Shown: piece after piece, positions 13,101-25,100 of the stretch
Layout of the letters: each line of letters opens with the position of its first letter
Numbering within the stretch: position 1 is the first letter of the stretch
Assembly: GCF_000003815.2 (NCBI RefSeq)
Contig: NC_049983.1
Location: forward strand, 23,599,978-23,663,977
Length of the DNA stretch: 64,000 nt
DNA from: Branchiostoma floridae
Lineage: Eukaryota > Chordata > Leptocardii > Amphioxiformes > Branchiostomatidae
Direction: 5' to 3'
Program-made: the position numbers and the translations under genes
The notes under the pieces: generated by a model
Told to the model about the DNA's origin: nothing
Seen by the model: the letters and a program-made list of their open reading frames with translations, nothing else
The model's database searches: none

Positions 13101-16100
13101 CGAGGTAGTATCGCTATCTCCGCTTCGATAGTTCGAAACAAAACCAGAAGCTGAAATTCAGCAAACCATTAACAAAGTCAACCTGCACAGGAGAAGACAG
13201 ATGTCGGCCGCCTTCGACAGGAGCGCATTCAGGATATCCAGAATGCGCTTCGTCGCTTGCGACGTGTTCTGGATATCCTAGAAGTGCTTTTAGGATTTTG
13301 GAACGCAGATTTTGGATGCAGATCTATCCCAAATGTGCTTCTATCCCAAAAGCGCTTCTAGGATATCCAGAATGCGCTCCTTCGCTTGCGACGTATTCTG
13401 GATATCCCAGAAGCGCTTTTGGGATAAAGCACATTTTATCCCAGAAGCGCTTTTTAGGATAGACGACAAGATACTTTTCTTGTTAGACAAACATCTGCTT
13501 CTATCCCAGAAGCACTTTTGCGATAGAATACAACCTGGGAACTGAATGGTTTGGGGAATCGATCAATGTGCAGCTGGACGTTTTCACTGACTGTCATCAT
13601 GTTTTATTATGGTACATTTTGTAATACATTTTATATGGTACATTTTGTAGTACATCTTGGGATGCACTATTGAGAATTGCTTTCTGTGTCTTCCATGCAC
13701 AATCAGATTGATGAAAATCATATAGTGAGAATCAAAAGTACAAAATAGTGTTTAATCTGCATGGAATTAAGTTTGATAAATGTCCCATTATCAGTGTACA
13801 CTGTATACATATTGTATTCAGCAGTGTATAATTACCTCTGTGCATTAACTTGCAATAAAGATAACTTCCATTAGAAGATTTGTCATCTTTTCTTTTCATA
13901 TCCATGAAGGAGAAATAAAAGCTACTATACAGTACGACAGGGCTTTGAGAAATTTCATCACTAACTAAAAAGACTGTTGCAGATATATATCATCACATGC
14001 AGTCCCTCCATGCTTTTATTTCAGAAACAAGATGTCTTGAATAAATGACTCTAAATGGTGGGGTTCGCACATCAGCCAGCATTCTCGCGATCGCAAGGTC
14101 GAACCAAATATGGAAACAATCACCGCTTGCGGTCCTGTCAATCACCATGATTGACGGCGACAAAGAAGCGCGTCTGGGATATCCAGGATGCGCTCTGGCT
14201 TAGGGCGCTTTTAGAATAGAAGCACATTTAGGATGCAGGCTTATCCCAGAAGTGCTTCTATCCTAAAAGCGCTTTTGGGATAGAGCACATTTGGGATAGT
14301 ACAACAATCTACTATTTTAGACGAACATCTAGAGGCTCCACAATAAGTTTGGAATTCCACTTTTCCCATTTTGAAATGGGCTTATATTTTCAATATAAAA
14401 GCACTTGGTGAAAAGTCTTTACATATGATTGACAAGTATGATGTACAGTTGTGAAATATGATAATAACTTTCATGAATATTCATTTTGAAAATTTTCTTC
14501 CTGCAGGAATTTCTGCAGGAATTCCTGCAGGAAGCGTTTTTCCTGCAGGAATTCCTGCAGGAAAAACTTTTTCCTGCAGGAATTCCTGCAGAAATTTCCT
14601 GCAGGACAAAGGTAAATTCCTGCAGGAAGAATGTTTTCTGCAGGAATTTCTGCAGGAATTCCTGCAGAAATGACCTTAAAATTAATATCTAAAGCAATGA
14701 CAGGAAGAGTTCTGTATGCATTTGATTTTGTTTTGAAACTGTTAAACTGTGCCAATTTCATTAGCTGTTTTAGCCTTGACTTTCAATGTCTAAAATAGAT
14801 ATATATTGGAGGCATTGTTTATTGTTTCATTTTCCTAGTTTTATTGATTATGTTGCCGGAGATGCCTGAGGCATTAGAAAAAAAAACTGCCCTATGAATT
14901 AACTTGTCTTCAACAAAATGCCTGTCCTGCAATGGTTACTCATATTTTTTCAGAGGTACTCATATTTTTCAGAGGTACGGAAGCTGTGGCAATTACTATT
15001 AGTTACCTCTTCTATTTTTTCTTTAACCTCAATACTGACGTTTTATGAGTATCTAAGCCAATTTGAGTGCCCAAGAACTATCCATTTAGCATCCATAAGC
15101 TAAGTAAAAACATTTAAAGGATCAAAAGTCAGCAAAGAAATGGATCTACATTATTTTTTGTAGTACCTCCATTAGCACCTGTACCATGCATAAGATAGAG
15201 TTTAAGCACTGAAATTGCCAATATGCATGCTGACGAAATTGTTACCGCAGCAAGAGGATGATGGTTTCTACATGTTTTTGTGTAATATTCGGTGAGGCAG
15301 CGATCGCCCTCTACCCACAGTTCCTATAATACTGATCACAAAAAAATTAGTACCTTATTCTCAGTTTGACGCAGAACCGGACGGACAAACCACCCTGGCA
15401 TGGCACGTACAACAATCCTAGCATTGTACGAAAGGATTGCGCGTTTTGCTTTGCAACTCCTCCTGAATTTACCGTTAAGCATTACCAGCCCTCCTGAATT
15501 TATCGTTAAACGCTACTCCGCCTTCTGAATTCACCGTTAAGCATTACCTATAAAGACAACCCCCTCTCTTGCAGACCCTCATGTAAGGGGGCCCACATTA
15601 ACAAGAAAACTTGAACTTCTCAGAATGCTACTGACACTTTTTCTAGATGAAAGGATTTGAACTCCTATCCTATGGTCTACCAACCTGATGAAATTATTTT
15701 GGGGACTTCCAGTAACTATTTACTGAATTCTAAACTATAGTAAAAAATTTTGCTCATCTTCTGGACAAGTAAATCATGAACCACTTTGTTAGCCATGCTG
15801 ATCGCTGGTATCTTTGGGTTAATATAGAAATCAACCAGGCTTTAAAATAAACCCCTCAGGGTGCAACATTGATCATCTATTATCATATGTGGCATTGACC
15901 TGTCATGCGATGCCATAACACATAGAAGTGTCCCGATCCGGGTACGTGGACACCTAGAATTAATTTTAAACAGCTGTTTTTAATGCATTTCTAGGTGTCT
16001 AATTGAAATGATATATCACCCATCACCTTCGTCTTCGGAACGACACACATCTACAAGTCCCGTACTGCCGAACCACCACGTACAAGAACAGTTTTGTCCC

Positions 16101-19100
16101 CTACAGCACACGACTCTGGAATAGTCTTCCCAGGGAAGTAAAGGAAGCCACATCTTACAACCAGTTCAAAAAGAAGTGCAGAGATCACATGCTGTCTTCC
16201 CGTCAACACCAGAAGTTTCGTAGACTTGGAAATCGCCAGAGCAACATCCTTACTACCAGACTACGTCTTGGCTGGTGTCAGCTCAACTCTACGTTGGCCA
16301 GGTTCAACATCACAACCCGGAGCTGTGCTTGCGGTGCTACGTCCGAGACGGTTGCACACTTTCTACTTCACTGTCCTCTGCACACGGCTGCACGGCAAAC
16401 CCTAGCTTCTTCAGTGCTCCAACTTGTCGGCCAGTCTCTCTCAACCGGAGTCCTCCTTAATGGTTCTCCAGGTCAAAACTCTGCTACAAACCAAAAACTC
16501 TCAGACGCTCTGCATTCATTTTTAACATCAACAAACCGATTTACAGCACCTTCCATCTGCTCCTCATAGCTTACGTAGCCTATGTGGCCTATTATGTACA
16601 TATGTGTAATTTAGATTTGTTTGTTGTATCTTTGTGGGTCAGCCGTCATCAGCTTGAATAGACTGCCTAGGCTGGCCCAGTGTAATGACTTGTTGTCATT
16701 TTCAATAAATAAAATAAAGAAGTAAACTAAGTTTACCCAAGGAGGTTTAACTTCCTTCCTTTACCTTGCATATCACAAAGGAGTTTTAAAGCTCTGAACT
16801 CACTGACCTAACCTAGATTTTCCAACAGCAACCTAATGGAATAGATTTTTAGTCTTTACTATTTGCCTTTGGTAATCTTTACTCTTGACTACCCCAGGCC
16901 TAGGTCTACTTGTGATTTTATTGATAAAAGCTCCTTGGTTTAAGACAAAAAAAATTCCTGATCATTTAGATGTTGATAGGTTTGAAGGCTGATATCAAAT
17001 ACTGATAGCCAGAATAAAGCTACCAAACCAGAATGGCTGTCACATCAAAATATATGCCACAGGCCTTCTACTACTTAGAATAATAAGAATAATTTGCCAC
17101 TGCAGTCCGCATAGGGTATTGATTGGTGAAATTTGGGGTCCTGGCCTATGGACTATCTTGCAGGTGCTAGCATTATAATGCTATAGAGAGGTGTTGAAAA
17201 GCTGAAAGGCCGACAAAGTAACAACAAACTTTTTGATAACCAAACTTAATGATAACCTGGGTTTTGATCTGGTACAAAGTACAGTTATCTTTTGGACCAT
17301 TAACAATTTAACATGAAGCCATGAATGCCATGAAGCTGTTACTAGTGATTCATATGAATAGAAACATCAGGCAAAAGTTTGTTCCAGAGATTATTTGTCA
17401 GTTTAGGTTCCAAATCCTACTACATGGGCAGGCTGTATATAAGGCGCTTACCTTCCTCTTTTTGGTAATTATGCACATTGTTATGCGGGTTGAAAGGAGG
17501 TCAGTTATTGTAAAGGCATGCTCCCAAATTAGCAAGTTATTAGCAAGTCCCACAGGGACCTTCCCAAAACAATGTGAAATTTCTATACACAACTGCTTTA
17601 TAGAGCTGTGGCCTGTATACTCCTCTGCCGGCTACACTCCTTCCCATTTGCCACAGCAAGATCTGCTTGGAGATTACCTGGTGGCAGTCAGGCCAAGCAA
17701 GGAGGTTGTCCTACAAGCCTCAGAGCCTCAGTAGATCCTAGCTGCATGCCGTCTTCCGGTGCCGGATTCAAGTCAGATCNNNNNNNNNNNNNNNNNNNNN
17801 NNNNNNNNNNNNNNNNNNNNNNNNNNNNNNNNNNNNNNNNNNNNNNNNNNNNNNNNNNNNNNNNNNNNNNNNNNNNNNNNNNNNNNNNNNNNAAATTAGG
17901 CAGTTCTGTGCACAGCACTATAGCCAGACAACTTCTCACTTTATTATATACCATTAAAGCTTGGATCCAGGTTACATCCAGGTACGTGGGGTCATACTTT
18001 GTGGCGTCACTGAGGAAAGTGAACGTTTTCAGACATGAATCTGATATTTCAGCCACGTTTCTGAATCATAAAATCTTTTTTTTTTCCTGGCAGCCAAGTC
18101 TTGATATATATTTGGGATGATCAGGGGATCCAGAGGAAACTTAGTGGCAATATTAAGAAACATGATGTGTTTGAAGGCATTTGAAAGTCCATGAAGGAAT
18201 GCAGCTTCAGTAAGACAGTCTAACATGGTCTGGTTTGTCACCTTTTAGCCTGAGTGGTTAGTGTGTTAGGTTCGTGAGCTGGTGGGCCCGGGTTAAAATC
18301 CTGGGAGCCAGGAGACTACTACTTGCCTCTTGTGTTTCAAAAGTGCAAGATTGTGAAGGACCTTGCACTTCTGTGTCAGTGGGAAAGATGGCCTCAAGCC
18401 GACTTCTTCCAAGCCAATCCTCACGATGTGGTTCAGCATGTGAGAAGGTGTGTTAACCTTTACTGCCTCCTCAAGACATTTAAGATTCATTGTTTGACAT
18501 TGCCTGGGCCAGACCCTATAGAAGAATATCATACATCCAACATCTGCCGAAACTTTACCCAGCAGACGTGCTTTAGGCGTTTTTGTCAAACTTCCTATTT
18601 TGCACTTTTTTTTCGCGCAAATGGACAGGAGGAACACAGTATAAATTAAAAGCCAAACAAAAAGTTGAAAAATGCCTAAATTGTAGCCCAACCTCTGCTT
18701 GGAGAGTAACTGGCGTGACACAGAGATTTTATCTTTCATACTCTCCAAGCAGAGGTTCAGCTCTAGCTGTTTTTGATGTGTTAAAGGCCTTGGCCAGCAG
18801 ACATGAAGGAAACGGTACAATATTGAAATAGAAAACTTGACAAAAATGCCTAAAAGCATGCAAGAAGGTTGAAAACAACCTCCTTGAAGCATGTTAAAAA
18901 CAGCCGAGAGCCAAACCTCTGCTTGGAGAGCAATCTTTCCATGTGCCACTTTTTGTTGGCTCTATGCAAATCAAGACAATTCACACCTTGTTCATATCCA
19001 CAAAGTCGGGTCTGGTACCATGAATGCTGACCGAAGGGGGTCTGATAGACACCAACTGACCAAGCAGTTGTTAATCTGTGCTGGTTGAAAAGACACAGCT

Positions 19101-22100
19101 TAAACTTTAAAGGGCTTGTTGGCAAGTGACAGATGGATATTCCACTATGGCTTACAACCATGCCTTTTTTTTGCTTGTTGACCCTCCTTTTAGGTGATTT
19201 TGTCAGGCCAGAGAGAAAAATCCTCAAGTAATTATTGTTATGCAGGTTCAAACAAGGTCAGCTTTTGTCCTTAATACAATTGCAAAGGATACATGTGCAA
19301 TTATCAAGTATCCCACAGGGACTGTCCAAGAACCCCAGGTGGTGACTTTCTTCCTAACACGTGTCTTGCTCAGAGATAGGTCCTGGGCTTCAGTCAGCAC
19401 AAGGAGGGTTTATCTACTCTCCAAGCAGAGGTTAGGCTCCGTCTGTTTTTTGACGTTTCACTTAAGTCATTTTTATTGAGCTTTCTATTTTGTCATGTTT
19501 CTTGAAGTACGCCAGCCAAACAATACAAGATACAATACAAAATAGAAAGCCCAATAAAAATGACTAAAAAAAAAACGTTAAAAAAACAGCCGGAGCCAAA
19601 CCTCTGCTTGTACTAAGTTGTAGAGTGGCTTTATCATGACAACCTTCCTTACTTGGTCAGTGGTATTTCAGAATGACAGAAACCTGAAAATTTACTTTTG
19701 GGATGGATTACCTTGCTCAGATGAGTCCCATTCTTCTAAATCTTCTTGAGAACTACATGTAGAATATTAAAAAAGAGACATTTTGATTTACGATAATTAT
19801 CTAAGTCTGGCACTCCCTCCCAAACCAATCAATGTTCAAACCAAACTGGCCGGCCCAGCGTTAGTCAGAAAACAGTAACTGTATGTAATAATGATTAGCT
19901 TGTTGTACAGCACTCAGAGCACTGTCATTTTCAACACATCCCTACAAGTAATCTCCACGCGTGGCCAATTTACTCCTCTGCCAGCTAAACTCCTTCCCCC
20001 AGCTTATGTGCTGCCTTATGCCATGCAGCATCTGCTTGGAGATAACCTTTCATGTAGAGCCTCCTCTATATCTAGGGCAGGGCCTAGGGTGACAACCCTT
20101 CCATGGCAAACTCACTTGAGTCACTTCCCTGGCATTTACAAAATAGGGAGTTTGGCAACTTTGAAACTAGCATAGCAGTCCCACAACTAGAAGGACCAGC
20201 TTTTATTTTCGAGCGCTCGGGTTTGATTTTATCATGGTCATTACTGACAGAAGGGGGTCTGATAGCCAGCAGCAGTTGTTTACTTTTAACACAGCTTGAA
20301 GGGCAAACTGGCAGCAAGGCACAGCTGGATTGAAAAGGCACAGAGGTGCTGACTTCATTCCTAAACCTCCTTGGTTTGAGCAGTCTATTAGCTAAAGTGG
20401 ACATATTTTTAAGCTCTTTAAAAGGACCATCAAATTTTCACAAAACTTTAAGAAACATTGTTCATAGTTTAGCCCTAAATTGAAGACAACCTTGATTTAC
20501 CCTACTGGTTTAACCATTTTAAATTCAAATATTAGTGTTATAGTGAACTTAGGTTTCTGAAATTCTGTAATTCTTCTGAAATTTCTTCTATTAATAATGG
20601 ACCTCTGAGTTCCAGAGTTCGAATCTCTTTGAAAATTGAAGGCCTTTGATCCTCAGCACTACAAGTTACAGGTAGCCTGGACCTGGATTCTTGCTAATTG
20701 TTAATTGGACACCAGCATCATTTGCATATCTTTAGAACAATAGCTGACCTTACTTTGAACCCGCATTACAATAGCGCATACTTACTTGAATTTTCAACTA
20801 GAGGAAGCAAGCTCCTGGCTAATGTTACAAGGCCCAATTTTAGATTATGAAATATTCTCTGGAACAAACTTGCCAATGAAGCATAACAACTTCATGGCAT
20901 TCCATCCCATTTATACTCAAGTGTTAATATCTTATGATGATCAAAAGATGACCAACCAGATCAAGGAGGTTGAAAAGAGGGACCAGAATGAGATCAAACA
21001 AATCTCAGGTTGCGGGTTGGCGGAAACGGCTGCCCGGTCGGTCGGCGGAAACCGCTGCCCGGTCCGGTCCGGAGGTTGGTTTGGGGGGTTATGAGTGTAC
21101 CAAATGTAAACAACATGGCTAAGCAATGCTGTCGCAACAGTAATTCAGGTGCATTTCTCGTGTAGGCTGACCCTACGTTCAACAGTAGCACTAATATCGT
21201 AAACATTACCGTAATTACCGTAATAGCGGCGTAATTTCGATCTTATACACGTTTACGGTAAACACCAGATTTCGTTGATGCCAGCTCATTAACGTTTATA
21301 AGGTCGATAACGAGCCGCGTGTCCTCACCGTAAGAACTGATTAGCGCCTTGATTTTGTTAATTTCGAAAATGTTGTCCCCAACACTAGTTTTGTATCTAT
21401 ATACTCTGAAACAAGAAAACTGTATGTTGGATTGATTGGGTTGTGTAATTACAATTAAATGATTAAAATTCATCGAAGGTTTTCGGCATTCCATGCGGCG
21501 CACATTAGGTCGTTGACCCCGAAATACGCAGCGTGTGTAGACACGTGGATATGTGTGACATGAGGCGCTTCTAATAGGGAACGGTAGTAAACTTTATCAT
21601 TACTTGCTCTTCGGAATAGCTTTAGACAAATATGATGTGGGCATTGATCAGAGTATGAGTCATTCGTGTTAATGAAATTAATTGCTAATTAAAAAAAATT
21701 CTCGAGCCAACCATGGCCACGTTGTTTATCGCGGTGTTATTTGGGCCGCCCTGAGACTGGAGGCGATTCTGCTGACTTTTTAGTGCTTTGGCCACGAACA
21801 CATTTGTTAAATCTTTATTACCGGTATCTTCATTTCCGTCATGTGAGAAAATAGTATCGTGATCAAAGAATTGCAGTTTCAGGCTGTTTGATTAATGATT
21901 AATTATGTTCTCATTAATATTCCGTCTACACGGTATTCAAAAGATGAATATTATTAATATTACCGACCGCTCTCCACGTGATAGCGCCCCGTAATCACGA
22001 TCGGATTTACAGCATGTACACGATTACGCTCGTCGTAATTTAGATACAGAATACTACCAGCCGTTTTCCAACCAAAACCCCGTCCAAAATTCCAACCAAA

Positions 22101-25100
22101 ACCCCGACACGGTTTTGTATACGTTTATTCTACGATGAGTGTATGTTTGATATTGAGATTACAACACTTTCTGCTGCAAGGAGACGCAGCTGCACTAGAT
22201 ACCTTACTCTGCTGCATGCAATACTCTAAACCCCCCCCCCCCAAACCAACCTCCGGACCGGACCGGGCAGGGGTTTCCGCCGACCGACCGGGCAGCCGTT
22301 TCCGCCAACCCCTCAGGTTGCTGACCAAGGACCTTTCATCCTTGGCCACGTTGGTACTGTATTTCAATGCATGCATGAAAGGAGCATTCAAACAAAGGAG
22401 TTCATTTAATGAAAACACCACAGCCGTGTAAGCACAACATAGGCTGTTAAACATGTCATGGCCAACTGACTCATACTTTGTGTGTAACACATTTGTTGAA
22501 ACCAAGTTCTAGTTGCCTCTTCTCATGCAGGCATTGTTATGGCCGGTGTGGGAATTCCTACCAGAAAATTCTTCTTGGCTGGGAGTGCTTTTAAGTTTTG
22601 TATTGAAAATGTTAGCACTTGACAAAATGGCAAAAGTAGACTTGTAAACTTCAACTGAAGAAATTGTTTATATATTGAAGGCAGTATACAATGTAATTAT
22701 GGGGAGGGCACCCTAACATGCCAGGCTTTTTCATGCCCTTGAAGTTTAGTTCCCAGAGAGTTGTCAAGTTCAGAATGTGATTCAATGAATTCTTAACACA
22801 TTCATCCATGGAACATACTTGGATAAAAAAATGGATTTATCTTGTTCATGCCCTGCGGATACAAGGCCCTCTATTATGTATGAATATATTTCACTATATA
22901 TTCACAGTCAGGTCTGATAAACAACTAATGCAATAGGCACAGTTTAACAGTTTCAAAAGAAATTAAAAAAATCAAATTGATAAGAACTCCTTAGTGTTAT
23001 TGCTTTAGATATGAATTATAAGGTCATTTCTGCAGGAATTCCTGCAGAAATTCCTGCAGAAAACATTCTTCCTGCAGGAATTTACCTTTGTCCTGCAGGA
23101 AATTTCTGCAGGAATTCCTGCAGGAAAAAGTTTTTCCTGCAGGAATTCCTGCAGGAAAAATGCTTCCTGCAGGAATTCCTGCAGGACTTCCTGCAGGAAG
23201 AAAATTTTCAAAATGAATATTCATGAAAGTTATTATCATATTTCACAACTGTACATCATACTTGTCAATCATATGTAAAGACTTTTCACCAAGTGCTTTT
23301 ATATTGAAAATATAAGCCCATTTCAAAATGGGAAAAGTGGAATTCCAAAGTTATTGTGGAGCCTCTTCTCAGGCTTCTATCCCAGAAGCACTTTTGCGAT
23401 AGAATACAACCTGGGAACTGAATGGCTTGGGGACTTGATCAATGTGCAGCTGGACGTTTTCATTGACTGTCATGTTTTATGGTACATTTTGTAGTACTTT
23501 TTATGGTACATTTTGTAGTACATCTTGGGATGCACTATTGAGATATGCTTTCTGTGTTTCCTTGCACAATTAGAGGGATAAAACTCATATAGTTGCAATC
23601 AAAAGGACAAAATAGTGTTTAATCTGCATGGGATTAAGTTTGGTAAAATTTCCCATTATCTGTGTACACTGTATACATATCGTATTCAGCAGTGAGCAAT
23701 TACCTCTGTGTAATAAACTTGCAATAAATATAACTTTTATTATAAGATTTGTCATCTTTTCTTTGCCTGATAAATAGATTTATCCATGAAAGAGAAATAA
23801 AAGTTACAAATATACAGTACGACAGGGCTTTGAAAAATTTTATCACTAACTAAAAGGATTGTTGCAGATATATATAATTTCATTCAGTTCCTCCATGCTT
23901 TTATTTCAGAAACAAGATGTCTTAGATAAATGACTGGGCCAATATCATTTCAAACATTTAATAAACCTTCAAAACAGTATGTTTAGGTTCAACCAGATAG
24001 TTGAACATTTGTCAACAAGACAATTGTTCAACATACTTTCAACATTCCCGCACCTCCTGCGTCAAAGTTGAACACTACAGTACTGTACTCTGAAAATGCT
24101 CTGAACACAAGGGCACTCTTTCGAGATGAATGAGCATTTTGCTCCATGAAATCTAACTTGTGAAACATGTTACACAAAAATATTGTGTGTTAGAATATCT
24201 CGTGTGTAAGAATATAAGCTCCTGACTGCACTTTTTATGTGCACGTTTTTGATTGCCATCAAGAACAAAAAGTGAAGTCAACATCTTACATATGTGGGTG
24301 ACATTTTTTAAAAGGCCAAGATGATTAAACAGCACTAAACAGAAAATAGTATTATCTTACAGACCAGTAATACGGACTTTCAAGAGATGTAACACCTGCT
24401 TTGTGAATAAAAGAATTAATGCAATAAAATACCATACTCAATGATGAGGGATATAAAGGAAGGCACTTTTTTTAAACTTCAGAAATCTTATTAACTGTGC
24501 TTGTGTCAAATGAGGAATGCAGCAACAGACTGCAACAGGTCAAAGTTCAACTCTAGTCTACTCTGAAAATGCTCTCAACATCAAGACAAGGGCACTCTTT
24601 CCAGATGAATGAGCATTTTGCTCCATTAAATCTAACTTGTAAAACATGTTACACAAGAAATATTGTGTGTTTACTTAATATACTAATCACGAACTCCTGC
24701 TTTCCGGACACAATCCCTAGCCTCCTGCAGGCAGGGTGGCGGTGCCTTTGTGCTGCTGGTAGCTAAGGCTTCAGGAAGAACTACCATCACACCACACTCC
24801 AACCGCTGTAGCCAAAAGAAAGAGGTTGTTAAAATGTGTGTTCTTTCTTTCAACATTATCCTCACGTGTACTGTAATGGGCAGCTACGTTGCATATCTTA
24901 TTTGGATTAGAAGAGGGATTTAGTTGTTTGATTCAAATATTACATACATTGTAACATATAGAGTATGGCCTAATAGTTTTGCAATGAATACAAATTTTTG
25001 TTCAACCTTAGTCAATCTTATATGCACATGAGCAGAAGATGGTGGCTAACCGATGGGTGATGTACTCAACTAGTAATTAAGGAGAAGTAAAATAGTTAAT

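Larger units (their letters stand above)
14331..23366. mobile_element. 9 kb element with inverted arms of about 430 bp
   Basis: Both ends begin AGAGGCTCCACAATAA and run inward through CATTTTGAAATGGGCTTATA, ACAAGTATGATGTACAG and an array of CTGCAGGAATTC palindromes. The left arm is 14331-14760 and the right arm about 22930-23366, inverted. No transposase frame was recognised between them. The interior holds a LINE fragment, MITEs, a MULE-like element and a 113-bp assembly gap. Confidence 0.7.

Noticed and set aside
14458-14761. Small proteins rich in FLQEFLQE
   Set aside because: They come from the CTGCAGGAATTC palindrome array, which is open in several frames on both strands here and at 23005-23239.
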